Source: Pyrenophora tritici-repentis
Lineage: Eukaryota; Ascomycota; Dothideomycetes; Pleosporales; Pleosporaceae
Direction of reading: 5' to 3'
Length of the DNA: 64,000 nucleotides
Assembly: GCF_003171515.1 (NCBI RefSeq)
Contig: NC_089390.1
Coordinates: 3,658,001 to 3,722,000, forward strand
Each line of letters begins with the position of its first letter. Position 1 is the first letter of the stretch. The notes under the pieces are model-generated. The model saw only the letters and a list, made by a program, of their open reading frames with translations. It had not been told where the DNA came from and did not search any database. The position numbers were made by a program, and so were the translations under genes. Shown one piece after another: positions 43,304-54,187 of this stretch.

Positions 43304-45268
43304 ATGATAATACGAGGTTTGTTGAGAACGCAAGCCCCTAAGATTGCGGGAAGGAGGTTCGCCATCCATATCTCAAGCCGCTCGTTGAGAAGATACTCGA
43401 CTGCGAATTCAACCATGGCTGCTTCAACGCCTCAGAGTCAGGCGTCTATGCTGGCGACGATAACGTCGGATCTGGATAGGATTGCGCCGAGATTTGAGAT
43501 GAGGCCTGAGCAAATTGAGATTATCCAGACGCCGGCTGAGTTTTATGAGACGTTAAAGGTAGGTTCTTTCTTTACAGTCCTCTTTTCGCTCCAAACTCAT
43601 ACAATATTCCTTTACTTCCGGATGTTTCCCTCGATTCTTCTTACTCTCTACAAATCATCATCTCATTTCCTTTACTTCAATCATCATATTTCATACACCG
43701 CCTCTCCGGGATGGATGCCATCCATGAGTTTTCTTGTCAGGCGGAAGCCCTGTACCCGGCCCAACCCCTGAACCCCATCAACATCTTCACCTTAATGTGA
43801 GCGTCAATAAAAGTTACAAGAAACAGTACTAACAGATTTCAGTCCAAAATCTCAAAAGCCAAATACCGAATTTACCTTAGCACCCTCTACATCGGCAAAA
43901 CCGAGCACGAGCTAATCTCCACAATCCGTACTGCTCTCCATGATAACCCCAACTTGCACGTGTCTTTCCTTACAGACGCCTTACGAGGAACACGGGAAAC
44001 ACCGGACCCCTGCAGCGCATCCCTCATGAGCCCTTTGATCTCGGAATTCGGTCCAGGTCGTGTAGAAGTACGCTTGTACCACACGCCCAATCTAACGGGT
44101 CTGCGCAAGTCGTATATCCCCAAGCGCATCAACGAAGGCTGGGGTCTGCAGCACATGAAGCTCTATGGTGTCGACGATGAGATCATCATGAGCGGGGCGA
44201 ACCTAAGCGAAGATTACTTTACGAATAGACAAGATCGATACCATTTATTCCGGTCGAAGGAACTAACCGACTACTTTGCTAAAATTCACGATGGCGTCGC
44301 GAAGCTCAGTTTCGACGTGCAGCCAAGCAACAAAGAAGGCAGCGGAGGCTACATGATGGACTGGCCAAAATCAAATGTCGCGCCCTCTCCCCTCGATTCA
44401 CCATCAAAATACAAAGATGCTGCAGCAAAACATCTCGCTCCTCTCCTGACACCTGCAAACTCCCCCACGACCCCATCCTCACCATCACCATCACCATCAA
44501 CAACAGCAATCTACCCCATTCTCTCCCTCGTCCCCCTCATCCCCACCTCAACTGAACTCCCCGCTCTTACAAGCATCCTAACCCACCTAACCACACCTCC
44601 CTTCCAAAATTCCTCCTGGACCTTCACCGCCGGCTACTTCAACATGACGCCTTCCTTCCGTCGCCTACTCCTATCCACTCGCCCCCGCCACCGGCACCGT
44701 GCTCACCGCCCACCCGCATGCAAATGGCTTCTACGGCAGCAAAGGCGTCAGCGGCATGTTACCAGCCGCATACACACACCTCGCCAAATCATTCCTGCGA
44801 AGAGTCAAGTATGAGGGCTTGAGCGAGAACGTGGTGCTGAAGGAGTGGAAGAAGGGTATGGTGGGCGAGAAGGATGGGTGGACATATCATGCAAAGGGGC
44901 TTTGGGTTACTTTTCCCTCGTCCGCTTCCTCCTCCTCTTCAACAACACCACCGCCACCGTCCTCGGCTCCTGGGGAGAAGGCATCTCAAGACCCCAGTTT
45001 GGCAGTCATCGGCTCCTCGAATTACACAAAACGCGCGTACCGACTCGATCTAGAAGCCAACGTCGTCATTGCTACCACAGACCCTGGCCTGAGGAGACGG
45101 TTGGCACAAGAGGTGGAGTGGTTGGGGAAATATGCACGGGCTGTTGATGAGAAGGTTTTTGAGACACCGGAGCGGAAAGTTGGACTTGATGTGAGGTTGG
45201 CTATGTGGGCTGTTCGTGTGCTTGGGGGGTGCTTTGTAGATGAACGTTTTTTGGGTGGACAATGGTGA
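43304..45268 (+). CDS. PGS1: CDP-diacylglycerol-glycerol-3-phosphate 3-phosphatidyltransferase (one homopolymer frameshift)
   Basis: Pgs1 catalyses the first committed step of phosphatidylglycerol and cardiolipin synthesis at the mitochondrial inner membrane. Two exons: 43304-43558 and 43843-45268. The intron is 284 nt, long for this region. Exon 1 begins MIIRGLLRTQAPKIAGRRFA, an Arg-rich transit peptide. Exon 2 starts SKISKAKYRIYLSTLYIGK. The first phospholipase-D-type motif is HMKLYGVDDEIIMSGAN, and the second is HAKGLWVTF with GSSNYTKRAYRLDLEAN. Between them the reading frame shifts by +1 near 44677-44690, in or next to a C5 run at 44682-44686; four C would keep one frame (about 559 aa). 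Ser/Pro-rich inserts lie before and after the shift. An intact frame is expected because both halves are conserved. Confidence 0.88.
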
Positions 45269-45535
45269 CTTGTGTTATAGATGTATATCTCCTACCAAAA
45301 TATTAGAATTGATATGATATTAACGTGTATCATCAAAATTTCCTGTTCGATCTTGTATTTCTGTTTATATTCGGAATTAAGAAATGTTATTTATCTACAA
45401 AACATGGGTATCTGTGCAGAAGAGTTGGAGAGAGAGGGGAGTAAGAAGCAAGATAAAGAAGAAGAAGAATATACCAGATCTCAGCTCGCTGCGCTGCTAA
45501 CTGCCCCTGACTTCTGCTTCCTTTGTATTGCCCAT

Positions 45536-47262
45536 TCAGTTATTCATCAGTGGCCCAGCGGCCCAGCAGTTGCGAGTGGCTCGCCAAACCACCAACCCTC
45601 GATCGCCCACTACCCGACTAATAGTGTTTCCAACGCCATCGTCGGCAAAGTCCATGTCATCGAGATTTAGATGCTGTCGATAGCTCCAGACCTCTTCCAG
45701 GGAGATGTCCTCTTTCCGACTTGGATCCTGGTATGGTTTTAAAAAGTATGCTGACCGTGGTGCTACAAGGTAGATAGCACCTCGATCTTTGACATGTGGC
45801 GGTTTTCGGGTTCGACATGGGGGTAATACTTTTTTGACCTGCTCGAGCATTTGATCGCCTGGGCGGCCCATCAAGTCGACGGTTGTGAGCTCTTCGTTCT
45901 TGCCGTTCAACAGCCAGATTGGCGGGCTATATGTCTTCCACCAGAAGGCGTGAGTGACTGTTTCGTTCGTCTTGGCAATGTGCATCTGGACGGGGACAAT
46001 GCCGCCTTGATGATAGAGGCCCATTAACATGCCCAGAGCGAGATTGAAAATGATCCAGGAGACGATCCATGGCGTCTTGAATCGAGGGCTTGGTAGACGT
46101 ATCGAAGATAGTATTAGCGGTACCGCGGGTAACAGGAATCTAGCCTCCTGGTGCGGGAAGATACTGAGTAAAGCAATGCCAGATAAAGCCGAGACGAGAT
46201 TCATGGTAACATGTGCCCTGCGTAAGAAGAATAAGAGCGGAGCGGCCGGCCCGAGAAGTTGAGGAAGGTTGACCAGGAAGTGCTGATAACGTGGATGAAT
46301 GCCATGCTGGGCAAGGTTTGCGGAGTCGGAATTGTAGATGAAATTGTTGAAGGGTGTAATGACGGCGGCTGTAAAGACTTTGGAGAAAGCGAATTCGCCA
46401 GGGGTATAAAACGCCGTGTCCACGCAAATGGCAAGGAAGGCTGTAAAGAGAGCGACTGCAGCGAGGAAGACCAGAGAAAAGGGTCTGCAAGAGTCAGTGA
46501 TGGTCGATCAGTTGGCAACAAAGGTAACTGACTTCCGTCGGAAATGTGGCAGTAAAGTTGTCGCAGGAACAATCAAGAAGGCAGGAAAAGTGATGCGATT
46601 GAAGACGCCTACAACGGCCATGAAGCCTAAGAGGGACGAGGCGAGGATGCCTGAGCATTTCTGCAACTTGCGTTAGCTGCATGTCCTAGAAGAGCTACGG
46701 ACCGAAGACTTGCCTTATCTTCTGTAATCCTCTGGATCAACACTAGGCTCCACGTCACCAGCAGCGTCTCGAGACTGTTGGAGAACGTGTGCGTCTGGAA
46801 GGTCCAGGTTACATATGAGGATGCGACAAGTACCACTGCAACGCGTCGCGCGCGGGGTGAAGCGACCAGCTCGTGTATAGCCCAGTCTTCGAGTACGACG
46901 CTCAGGGCGAGCATGAGTATGCGCAAAGTCCAATATACAAGCGAGGGCGATACATCATGTCCGTTCCCCTCCCATAGCCAACGCAAGATGTACATGGGCC
47001 AGCCGTATGCGAGCCATAGTGGAAAGGTGCTGCGAATGGGGTGATCGGAAGTGAATTCCCAAGTTTCGTGGACAGGGTAGGAGAAGACGCGTCCTGGCAG
47101 TTTGTCAGTCGCGAAAGGCACACGAATGCGCACAGTCAGTGTCATCAACGTACCAGCAATGACCTCTGGGCCCTGAAAGTTCTCGTCCGGGTGGAGGTAG
47201 CTAGGCGCCAGGGCAAAATAGACGCGCACCAGAATTAGTAGAAAATAGACTCTCGTTGACAT
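45536..47262 (-). CDS. SMP3: GPI mannosyltransferase 4 (Smp3, GT22 family)
   Basis: Smp3 adds the fourth mannose to the GPI precursor in the ER, essential in yeast. Four exons, read downwards: 47262-47154, 47093-46714, 46660-46533 and 46484-45536, 521 aa, near the yeast length. Introns are 60, 53 and 48 nt. The second uses a GC donor (AAG|GCAAGT...TTGCAG, phase 0), a match to the known GC-AG consensus; no GT donor in reach keeps the frame. Conserved landmarks are [16 protein letters not shown] (the GT22 HPDE motif, catalytic Asp), [30 protein letters not shown] and [14 protein letters not shown] in the second half. Many TM helices. Convergent with PGS1. With GPI7 it is one of two GPI-anchor enzymes in the window. 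Confidence 0.93.
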
Positions 47263-48415
47263 GATGCGAGTAGTCGAGGTGCACCGTGGTATGCGATAGC
47301 GGGGTCGCGCAGGCGCATGTCTGTCGCCAGTGTTTTTGTTTGCACGAGAATTGAGGCCAGCAAATTGTCTTAGTGCTAACCTACGTCAGAGAACAGTCGC
47401 ACGCGGACAGGGGGTACGGATTAGAAACCACAGCGAATGGTGGGTAGTGCACTAGGCATATTCAAACTACATGGTGCAAAGAAGCATAGGTGGTATACCG
47501 GCCTTTCATCAGGCGGCCTGGTCATATGCTCCCCCCCCTTATGGGTCGGATCACGTGGCAGCTTGTTAATGGACCTTAAGTAATCTTCGCGTTGAGCATC
47601 CAATGCAGGTGTTTGTAACATCTACTTAGGCATCCATGTGCATTGAGACGCGCATGTCTAGACACTGAGATTAATGATTGATCGGCGAGCACTGTCATGG
47701 GATGGTTCCCACTGCCTGGGGGGTAATACGTCACTACAGTCAATAGATGGTTCAATTCAATGCACAAGATTGAAAGCAAAAGCAAGCGGCATTTCCATGG
47801 TATGAAACGTATTAGCCCAAGGCATCCATTCAGTTGTTATACTTATTCTGGCAACTTCTACCGGGGCGGGGGGCACGGCACCGAGTCATCAATGTTGCGC
47901 TCGCTTCCGTGGTACTCTCCAGGCCAGTTTCAATGGCGCAAACACTCAACGCTCAGCTGGCAGGCACAAACGCGGGCCACATTGCAGCATTCACGCACAG
48001 CAGTGACAAAGCGCGGGGACTTTGAATGGAGCTGCACTGGCTGAAGAAAGCAGCTGCAGCGGAAAACAAGCGCTAATTAGTGGGTGACAAAGAGAGTCTT
48101 TGTCGATTGCAGCCTTGCGCCTTGCCCAAATCGGCTGGCCTGGCCCGAGCTTCGCCTCTTGTTCGTGCGGAGGGACCGTAGTTGCCTTTCTCTCCTTCAC
48201 CAGTGCCGCACTCATCGCAAACGTGGAAGCAGCTGCCCTTGCGCCTATATAGTCTCCCACCGTACACTGCCAACCTTTACCCTCCTCCACCATTCCACCA
48301 CAACCCCAACCATCAACTATCAGCTCGCACCTGCCGATTTAGCTCAACAGCTCAACTCATCGACAGCTTACCCCACTTCTTCAACGACACGTCTACCCAC
48401 AACCAGCTCGTCATA
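47263..48415. other. Divergent region SMP3 / SKP1
   Basis: 1.15 kb with no recognised gene. The last 200 bp are pyrimidine-rich (CCTCCACCATT-like runs) and probably form the SKP1 core promoter and 5' UTR. Confidence 0.5.
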
Positions 48416-48986
48416 ATGGCCAACACTACCACAGCCTCGAGCGAAAAGAGCATTAGCATCACTACCAGTGATGGTATCACCATGAATGTCCCGCGTCCCG
48501 TTGCCGAGCGCTCCATTCTCATCAAGAACTTGCTCGAGGACCTTGGTGGTGAATCCGAGGAATCCATCCCCATCCCCAACGTATGTATCTATTCCCTCAC
48601 GCCTCCATGTTGCAGAACAGTCGCTAACAAAGTCACAGGTTAACGAGGCGGTCATGAAGAAGGTGCTTGAGTGGTGTGAACACCACCGCAGTGACCCCCC
48701 CGCCACGCAAGACGACGACTCGGACTCGCGCAAGAAGTCGACCGACATTGACGAGTGGGACCAGAAGTTCATGCAGGTTGACCAAGAGATGTTGTTCGAG
48801 ATCATTCTCGCCGCGAATTACCTCGACATCAAGGCACTGCTCGACGTCGGCTGCAAGACAGTCGCGAACATGATCAAGGGCAAGTCCCCTGATGAAATCC
48901 GCAAGACTTTCAATATCCAGAACGACTTCACGCCTGAGGAGGAGGAGCAGATCCGTCGCGAGAACGAGTGGGCCGAGGACCGTTAG
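48416..48986 (+). CDS. SKP1: SCF ubiquitin ligase adaptor Skp1
   Basis: Skp1 links F-box proteins to cullin-1 in SCF ubiquitin ligases. Two exons, 48416-48580 and 48639-48986, with a 58-nt intron in phase 0, give 170 aa, the family length. The N-terminal BTB/POZ-like part is [14 protein letters not shown]...[16 protein letters not shown] short acidic insert (DDDSDSRKK) precedes [39 protein letters not shown]. The F-box-binding C-terminus is [30 protein letters not shown], broken here only for quotation by its position at residues about 141-170. The usual WCED end reads WAED. No oddities. Confidence 0.96.
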
Positions 48987-49720
48987 AGAGTCTAAGATTG
49001 CTGAGACTGACCCGGTCGACGACTGAGCAGCTCTCACCTCTTTTCGTCGCGCATGAGGCTTGGCGATTATCACAACAAGGCATGTGTACACATTGAGGGA
49101 AGGTATCTGTGGCGTAGCGGAGTTCACGGTCTGATATTTTTCCGCGAGCATGATGCTGGGAAGGCCCCATAGGATCCATGGGTTCTGGCTGGTTAGGATG
49201 TCATGAAGGACTAGCTTAGTATAGGTTACATTCAGCCATTATTGTAACCTCGTACAAGGGCAGTTGAATGAAATTTCACATTACATGTTCAATCTTTTTC
49301 TCTATTTTATTGTTTCTCCTAATGTGTCCTTTTCCTCTATTTCTCCATCTTTATTCCTAATGCACCCTTTACCTCGGCTTCGGGCTGTTTGATCAAAACG
49401 TCAGCTCCCCTCTTCTAGGCATTCGCATAAGACGGACATTGCCGGCCACAGGCAATGTGAATTTGGTTACTGTGGAGAAGGTGAAGTGGGGAAGCTCCGA
49501 GTCAGAGGCAATGTAAGTACATGTAATTCCGGGCAATGATTGTCGAAATCACATTCTGTCTACATTTCACAAGATTCGTAAATCTATTATAAATTCATAG
49601 GGTTGACCTTGTTCCTATTCAACTTTTGTTCCCTTTCCACAAGCTGAGAATGTAATCTCACTCTCAGGGAGGAAGACCGGGGCCCACATATACCTGACCA
49701 TATGTATGTGTGTGCTTGCG
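48987..49720. other. Convergent 3' intergenic space SKP1 / SNZ1
   Basis: 734 bp containing T-rich sequence around 49280-49350 compatible with 3' UTRs. No ORF of note. Confidence 0.5.
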
Positions 49721-50801
49721 TTACCACCCACGCTTCGCAAGCTTCTCGCTCTCGCCCATGGAACCGCAGTTGATGCCGACCATGGCCTCACCGAGATCCA
49801 TCGACACCTCCATCAGCACCTTGGGGTCATTGAAGTGGGTAACAGCCTGCACAATAGCCTTTGCCCTCTTGGCCGCATCGCCCGACTTGAAGATGCCAGA
49901 GCCGACAAACACACCATCACAGCCCAACTGCATCATCAATGCAGCATCAGCCGGCGTCGCCACGCCGCCCGCCGCAAAGTTGACAACAGGCAGTCTACCC
50001 AGCTTGGCCGTCTCCTTGAGCAGGCTGTAGTCGACCTGTAGGTCCTTTGCGTAGACGCGCAGTTCCTCGTCCGACATGCCCTTTGCCTTTGCGATTTCGG
50101 CGTTTACGGTGCGCATATGGCGCACGGCTTCGATGACGTCGCCTGTACCGGCTTCGCCTTTGGTGCGTATCATGGCAGCGCCTTCGGCAATACGGCGGAG
50201 GGCTTCGCCGAGACCGCGGCATCCGCACACAAAGGGGATGCGGAAGGGGTGCTTGGAGACGTGGTGAATGGCGTCGGCGGGAGTGAGGACTTCGGATTCG
50301 TCAATGTAGTCTACACCTAGGGCTTCGAGGATCTGTAGATTTTACATTGGCTTGTCAGTGGTGTGTTTCTTGGAGACTTTCCCCAATACTTTGCGGTATA
50401 GGAGAAGCGAGTAGTATGGTAGAGAACATACCTGGCACTCTACGAAATGGCCAATTCGCGCCTTGGCCATGACGGGAATGGTTACAGTGTCCATGATCTC
50501 CTTGATCATCTTGGGGTCGCTCATGCGTGCTACGCCGCCCTGGGAGCGAATGTCTGCAGGCACGCGCTCGAGTGCCATGACGGCACAGGCGCCGGCTTCC
50601 TCTGCTATCCGCGCCTGTAGTTATACGTTAGCAATCGCTCTCACGTATGTGATTGTTGTAGCATCAACTTACTTGCTCAGCGTTGACAACGTCCATGATA
50701 ACACCACCCTTCAACATGCGAGCCAGACCAGCCTTGACGGCGAAGTTGTTCTCGCCATCCTGTGCGCCGTGGCCGTTTGTCGTGGGGAGTTCAGTCGCCA
50801 T
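49721..50801 (-). CDS. SNZ1: Pyridoxal 5'-phosphate synthase, PdxS/Snz1 subunit
   Basis: Pdx1/Snz1 condenses ribose 5-phosphate, glyceraldehyde 3-phosphate and ammonia to PLP; ammonia comes from the Pdx2/Sno1 glutaminase, which is not in this window. Three exons, read downwards: 50801-50673, 50614-50432 and 50332-49721, 307 aa; introns 58 and 99 nt, all phase 0. The (beta/alpha)8 barrel carries [34 protein letters not shown] with a catalytic Lys, [39 protein letters not shown] with the second active-site Lys, [18 protein letters not shown] and [11 protein letters not shown] (phosphate loop). The start [20 protein letters not shown] gives the usual short N-terminal extension. No break. Confidence 0.96.
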
Positions 50802-51493
50802 TGTGGAAGAAAAAGGTGCCAAGTACTACTTTTTTTGCAATTGGGAGTAAGCAAGTAAGCAGGTAGGTCGACGGGAAAGTATGTTTGGGAAGAAAAGGGT
50901 CAGGCAGGGTCAATTAGTGGTAATCAAAAGGTCACTGGTATTGTATAGGACACGATTGGGTATTAAAGTACAAAAGTCTAAGAGAGAAAATTGGAGCTAA
51001 GCTGGTGAGGCGTGAGTCAACCGGCGATGTATTACCTGTACATGTATCCGCGGCATCGCGACAATTTTTTGCCATTTCTAGGGACCTTCTGTCCCGTTGC
51101 AGCTCCGGAGCATGCGCCGTCGCCTTTTGCCCCGCCATGGAATGTCCGCGGCATCTGGACCCCACTACACGCCCTTTGACACACGCCATCGCTAACCGCC
51201 AATCACGTAATTCGTCATGTGCATCTTTGGCCGTGAATTGCCGTCGCTTAGTCAGACCATTAGTATACGGTCACCGTGCTTCGCAGCATGTTCTGCTTTT
51301 GTACGCGCAATATTCGCTGAGATAGGTACAGGGTATTCTTTAGTTGTAGACATCGGTCCGTAAGACGCTGGAAACGCCAGGCTCCAGGGTTCCTCCCACG
51401 CCGTGAAGATGCCAATGCCGTGCTGATGCCAATGCGGCCGACCTGACTATACCGAAAAGCGCATTACAAGACGTCTACACTCCAGTGACTCAC
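50802..51493. other. SNZ1 promoter and aminopeptidase P 3' flank
   Basis: 692 bp, no gene seen. It contains the SNZ1 core promoter and the downstream end of the aminopeptidase gene. Confidence 0.5.
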
Positions 51494-53600
51494 TCAGTAA
51501 GGTGCCGTCTCGCGCTTCAACCACTCTAGCGTCAACGCGTCGTTCTCAAAGTACTTGCTCGTCTTCTCATACACCTCCTTGTGGTATTCGTTGATGAATT
51601 TCTTTTCATCTTCTGTAAGCAGGCTCATGTCGACCAAGTTTCTGCAGTGTGGAGTCATGGTTACGTGCTCGAAGCCAAGGTAGGGCTTGTCGCCAAACTT
51701 GTGTTTTGTCTCGACCTCCTTCACCATGACCATGTTCTCAATGCGAATACCAAATTTGCCGTCCTCGTAGTATCCGGGCTCATCGGACACTACATTCCCT
51801 ACAGCTAACGAGACCTCCGAGTATTGAACCCTTGTGCCAATACCGATAGGACCCTCGTGTACGTTGAGGAAGGAGCCAACGCCGTGTCCGGTGCCGTGAC
51901 GGTAGTCAAGGCCCTCAGCCCATAGGAACTGACGAGCTAGTGCGTCCAAGGCAAAGCCTGTTGTGCCCTTGGGGAACTTTACGCGCTCCAGGGCCATGTT
52001 ACCCTTGAGCACGAGTGTGTATGCCTTGCGTTCCATCTCTGTAGGCTCGGTGAAGTGTAATGTACGTGTGGTGTCTGTGGTACCATCCCGGTATTGGGCT
52101 CCGGAGTCGCACAGGTATATAGCCTTGGGGTCGATAGTCGCGCACTCGCCCTTTTCGGGCTTGTAGTGGATAACAGCGGCGTTTGCTCCTGTCGATGAGA
52201 TGGTGTCAAAGGAAAGACCCATGAACATGTCGTGCTTCTTGCGGATTTCCTCAAGCTTGTCGGCGCCATCGACCTCATCGAGAGTCGCCTTCTTGTTGAT
52301 CAGTTGGTCTTCTAGCCAGGCAAAGTACTCGCTCAATGCAGCTCCATCGCGTATGTGGCATTGGCGCATTCCTTCCAGCTCGACCTCGTTCTTGACTGCT
52401 TTTGAGTCGCCAACCGGGCTGCGTGTTTCTTCAACCTTGTCGTCACCGCCCAGCGCCTTGTTCAGAGCCCATGATGCTCTATTAGAAGTCAGAAACTTCT
52501 TCTGTGTCTCGTTCTTGTCGCTCGCTTCGAAGAGTTCTTTGCTCAGTGCTGTGACATCTCCAAAGATGGCTTCGTATGGTCTAATGGTGATTTTGTTGCC
52601 CAAATGCTCCTTGACGTCTTCGGGCAGTTTGTTTTCGTCAACGTAGAGGGTAGCAGCCGTGGGCGTGACGACGGCGTAGGAGAAGAAGACTGGGTTGTAT
52701 GGGATGCTGTACGGTGTTAGTATTGTGATTGCGTACAGAGAGACTGTCCATACTCGCTACCACGGAGGTTGAACAGCCAAGCGACCTCATCGAGCATGGA
52801 GACGACAAAGCCAAGGCTCTTCTTCTTTTCGAGCTCCTTGCGCAAGTCATCAATCTTGTCCTCGAAGCCCTTGCAGGCGTATCTCTCCGGCTGCACTATG
52901 ACCTTCTCACTCGGTCGGGCTGGTCTTTCGCTGCTCCATACCAGGTCAACTAAATTCTCGTCAATGGCCTTGTATTCGCCGCCCTTCTTCTTTATCTTCT
53001 CGGCCAGCTTGCGGGCATCTCCTGCAGTCACGACGCTGGGATCTACGCCGACGACTTTGCCTCCCTCGGCCTGGTCTGCCGTCCACTCCTGGATGGTGGG
53101 TACGTCCTGTATGCCCTGCTTCAACAGCTCCCAATTGCTGTCTAATTGCTTCTCCGCCTGGTTGAAGTAGCGGCCGTCGGTTGAGAGGGCAGCCTTGTCG
53201 TGGGTAATAACTGCATAGCCGGCGGAGCCTGTGAAGCCACTGATGTAGGCTGAGACGTGTCAACGGTTGTCATGGCAGGGAATGCGGGGTTCTGACCTCG
53301 TCGGGCGTCACACGGGGCAATGTACTCGCTCTGGTGGCTGTCTTCGGACGGGACCACTACCGCAAATCAGCTGCTTGTTCGCCCGTCGTGAACCAGACGC
53401 CTACTGTAAATGTCGACATTGCGCTCCTTCATGAGCTTACGGAGCTCGGCCAGCCGGTGGCTTGTGTCTACTTTGGCCATGTCGATGGCGTGCAGGGCAG
53501 CTGAGGCGTGGAATCGTCTGACGGGGGGGAAAGGCGACTTTGCGGCTACATATGCTGCACGTGTCGCGTGGGACAGTTGGGGAATACGCCGAGGGAGCAT
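51494..53600 (-). CDS. AMPP: Xaa-Pro aminopeptidase P (AMPP)
   Basis: Metallopeptidase (M24B) that removes the N-terminal residue before proline. Four exons, read downwards: 53600-53405, 53356-53297, 53249-52754 and 52706-51494, 654 aa; introns of 47-48 nt. The N-terminus ([20 protein letters not shown]) with a later [10 protein letters not shown] suggests a mitochondrial leader and a possible second, cytosolic start at residue 41. The creatinase N-domain holds [19 protein letters not shown] and [13 protein letters not shown]. The catalytic pita-bread domain has the two-metal ligands: Asp in [17 protein letters not shown] (two Asp), His in [15 protein letters not shown], Glu in [18 protein letters not shown] (two Glu). 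It is complete. It shares a divergent promoter with the karyopherin. Confidence 0.95.
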
Positions 53601-54187
53601 AAGGGACTGGCACGCTCAACTCGCGCCTATGTACGATCGGGACATGCACGACACCCCCACCAGCAGCCCGCCTGCAACAAGCACAAACGATTCCCGCACT
53701 AGGCGCAATCTCCAGGGTTCCTACCAAGCCTCGCCAAGCGAGAGGACCCTCGCACTAGTTATTTGTTGCGACCTACAGTAGAGCCCCCAACGTCCACCAG
53801 TGAAGATCATGGGCTTGTACCGTTGCGCTTTGCCATCGATTTTGCCCCGCCACACGCCCTGGTAGATCAAACTCACACCAAACTCACACCAAACCCGGCC
53901 CGACAACGACCACTTCACACTCCGGCGCCGCCTTGCACCATCTTGACAAACCCTGGGCAGCAAATAATGTCAAGCCTGCGCTAGTCCTGACAGCAGATTC
54001 CTCTAGGTCCACCGCTTGTAAGTCGACGTGGCCTTGTTTCGCACCTTCCTATACGCTGTCGTAACTTCCTAGTTGAGGGTAGTTGACAACAGCTTGATTA
54101 GTCACAGGGCAAGATTAACTCGTGCGAAGCCACAGCACAATATAACTAACAGTCCCAAACAGTGCACATTTGAACCCTGCATTCAAC
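53601..54187. promoter_or_regulatory. Divergent promoter AMPP / karyopherin
   Basis: 587 bp between two divergent start codons. A perfect 11-bp direct repeat CAAACTCACAC occurs twice in tandem at 53868-53889 (one spacing base-overlap aside). No gene seen. Any regulatory role of the repeat is a guess. Confidence 0.5.
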
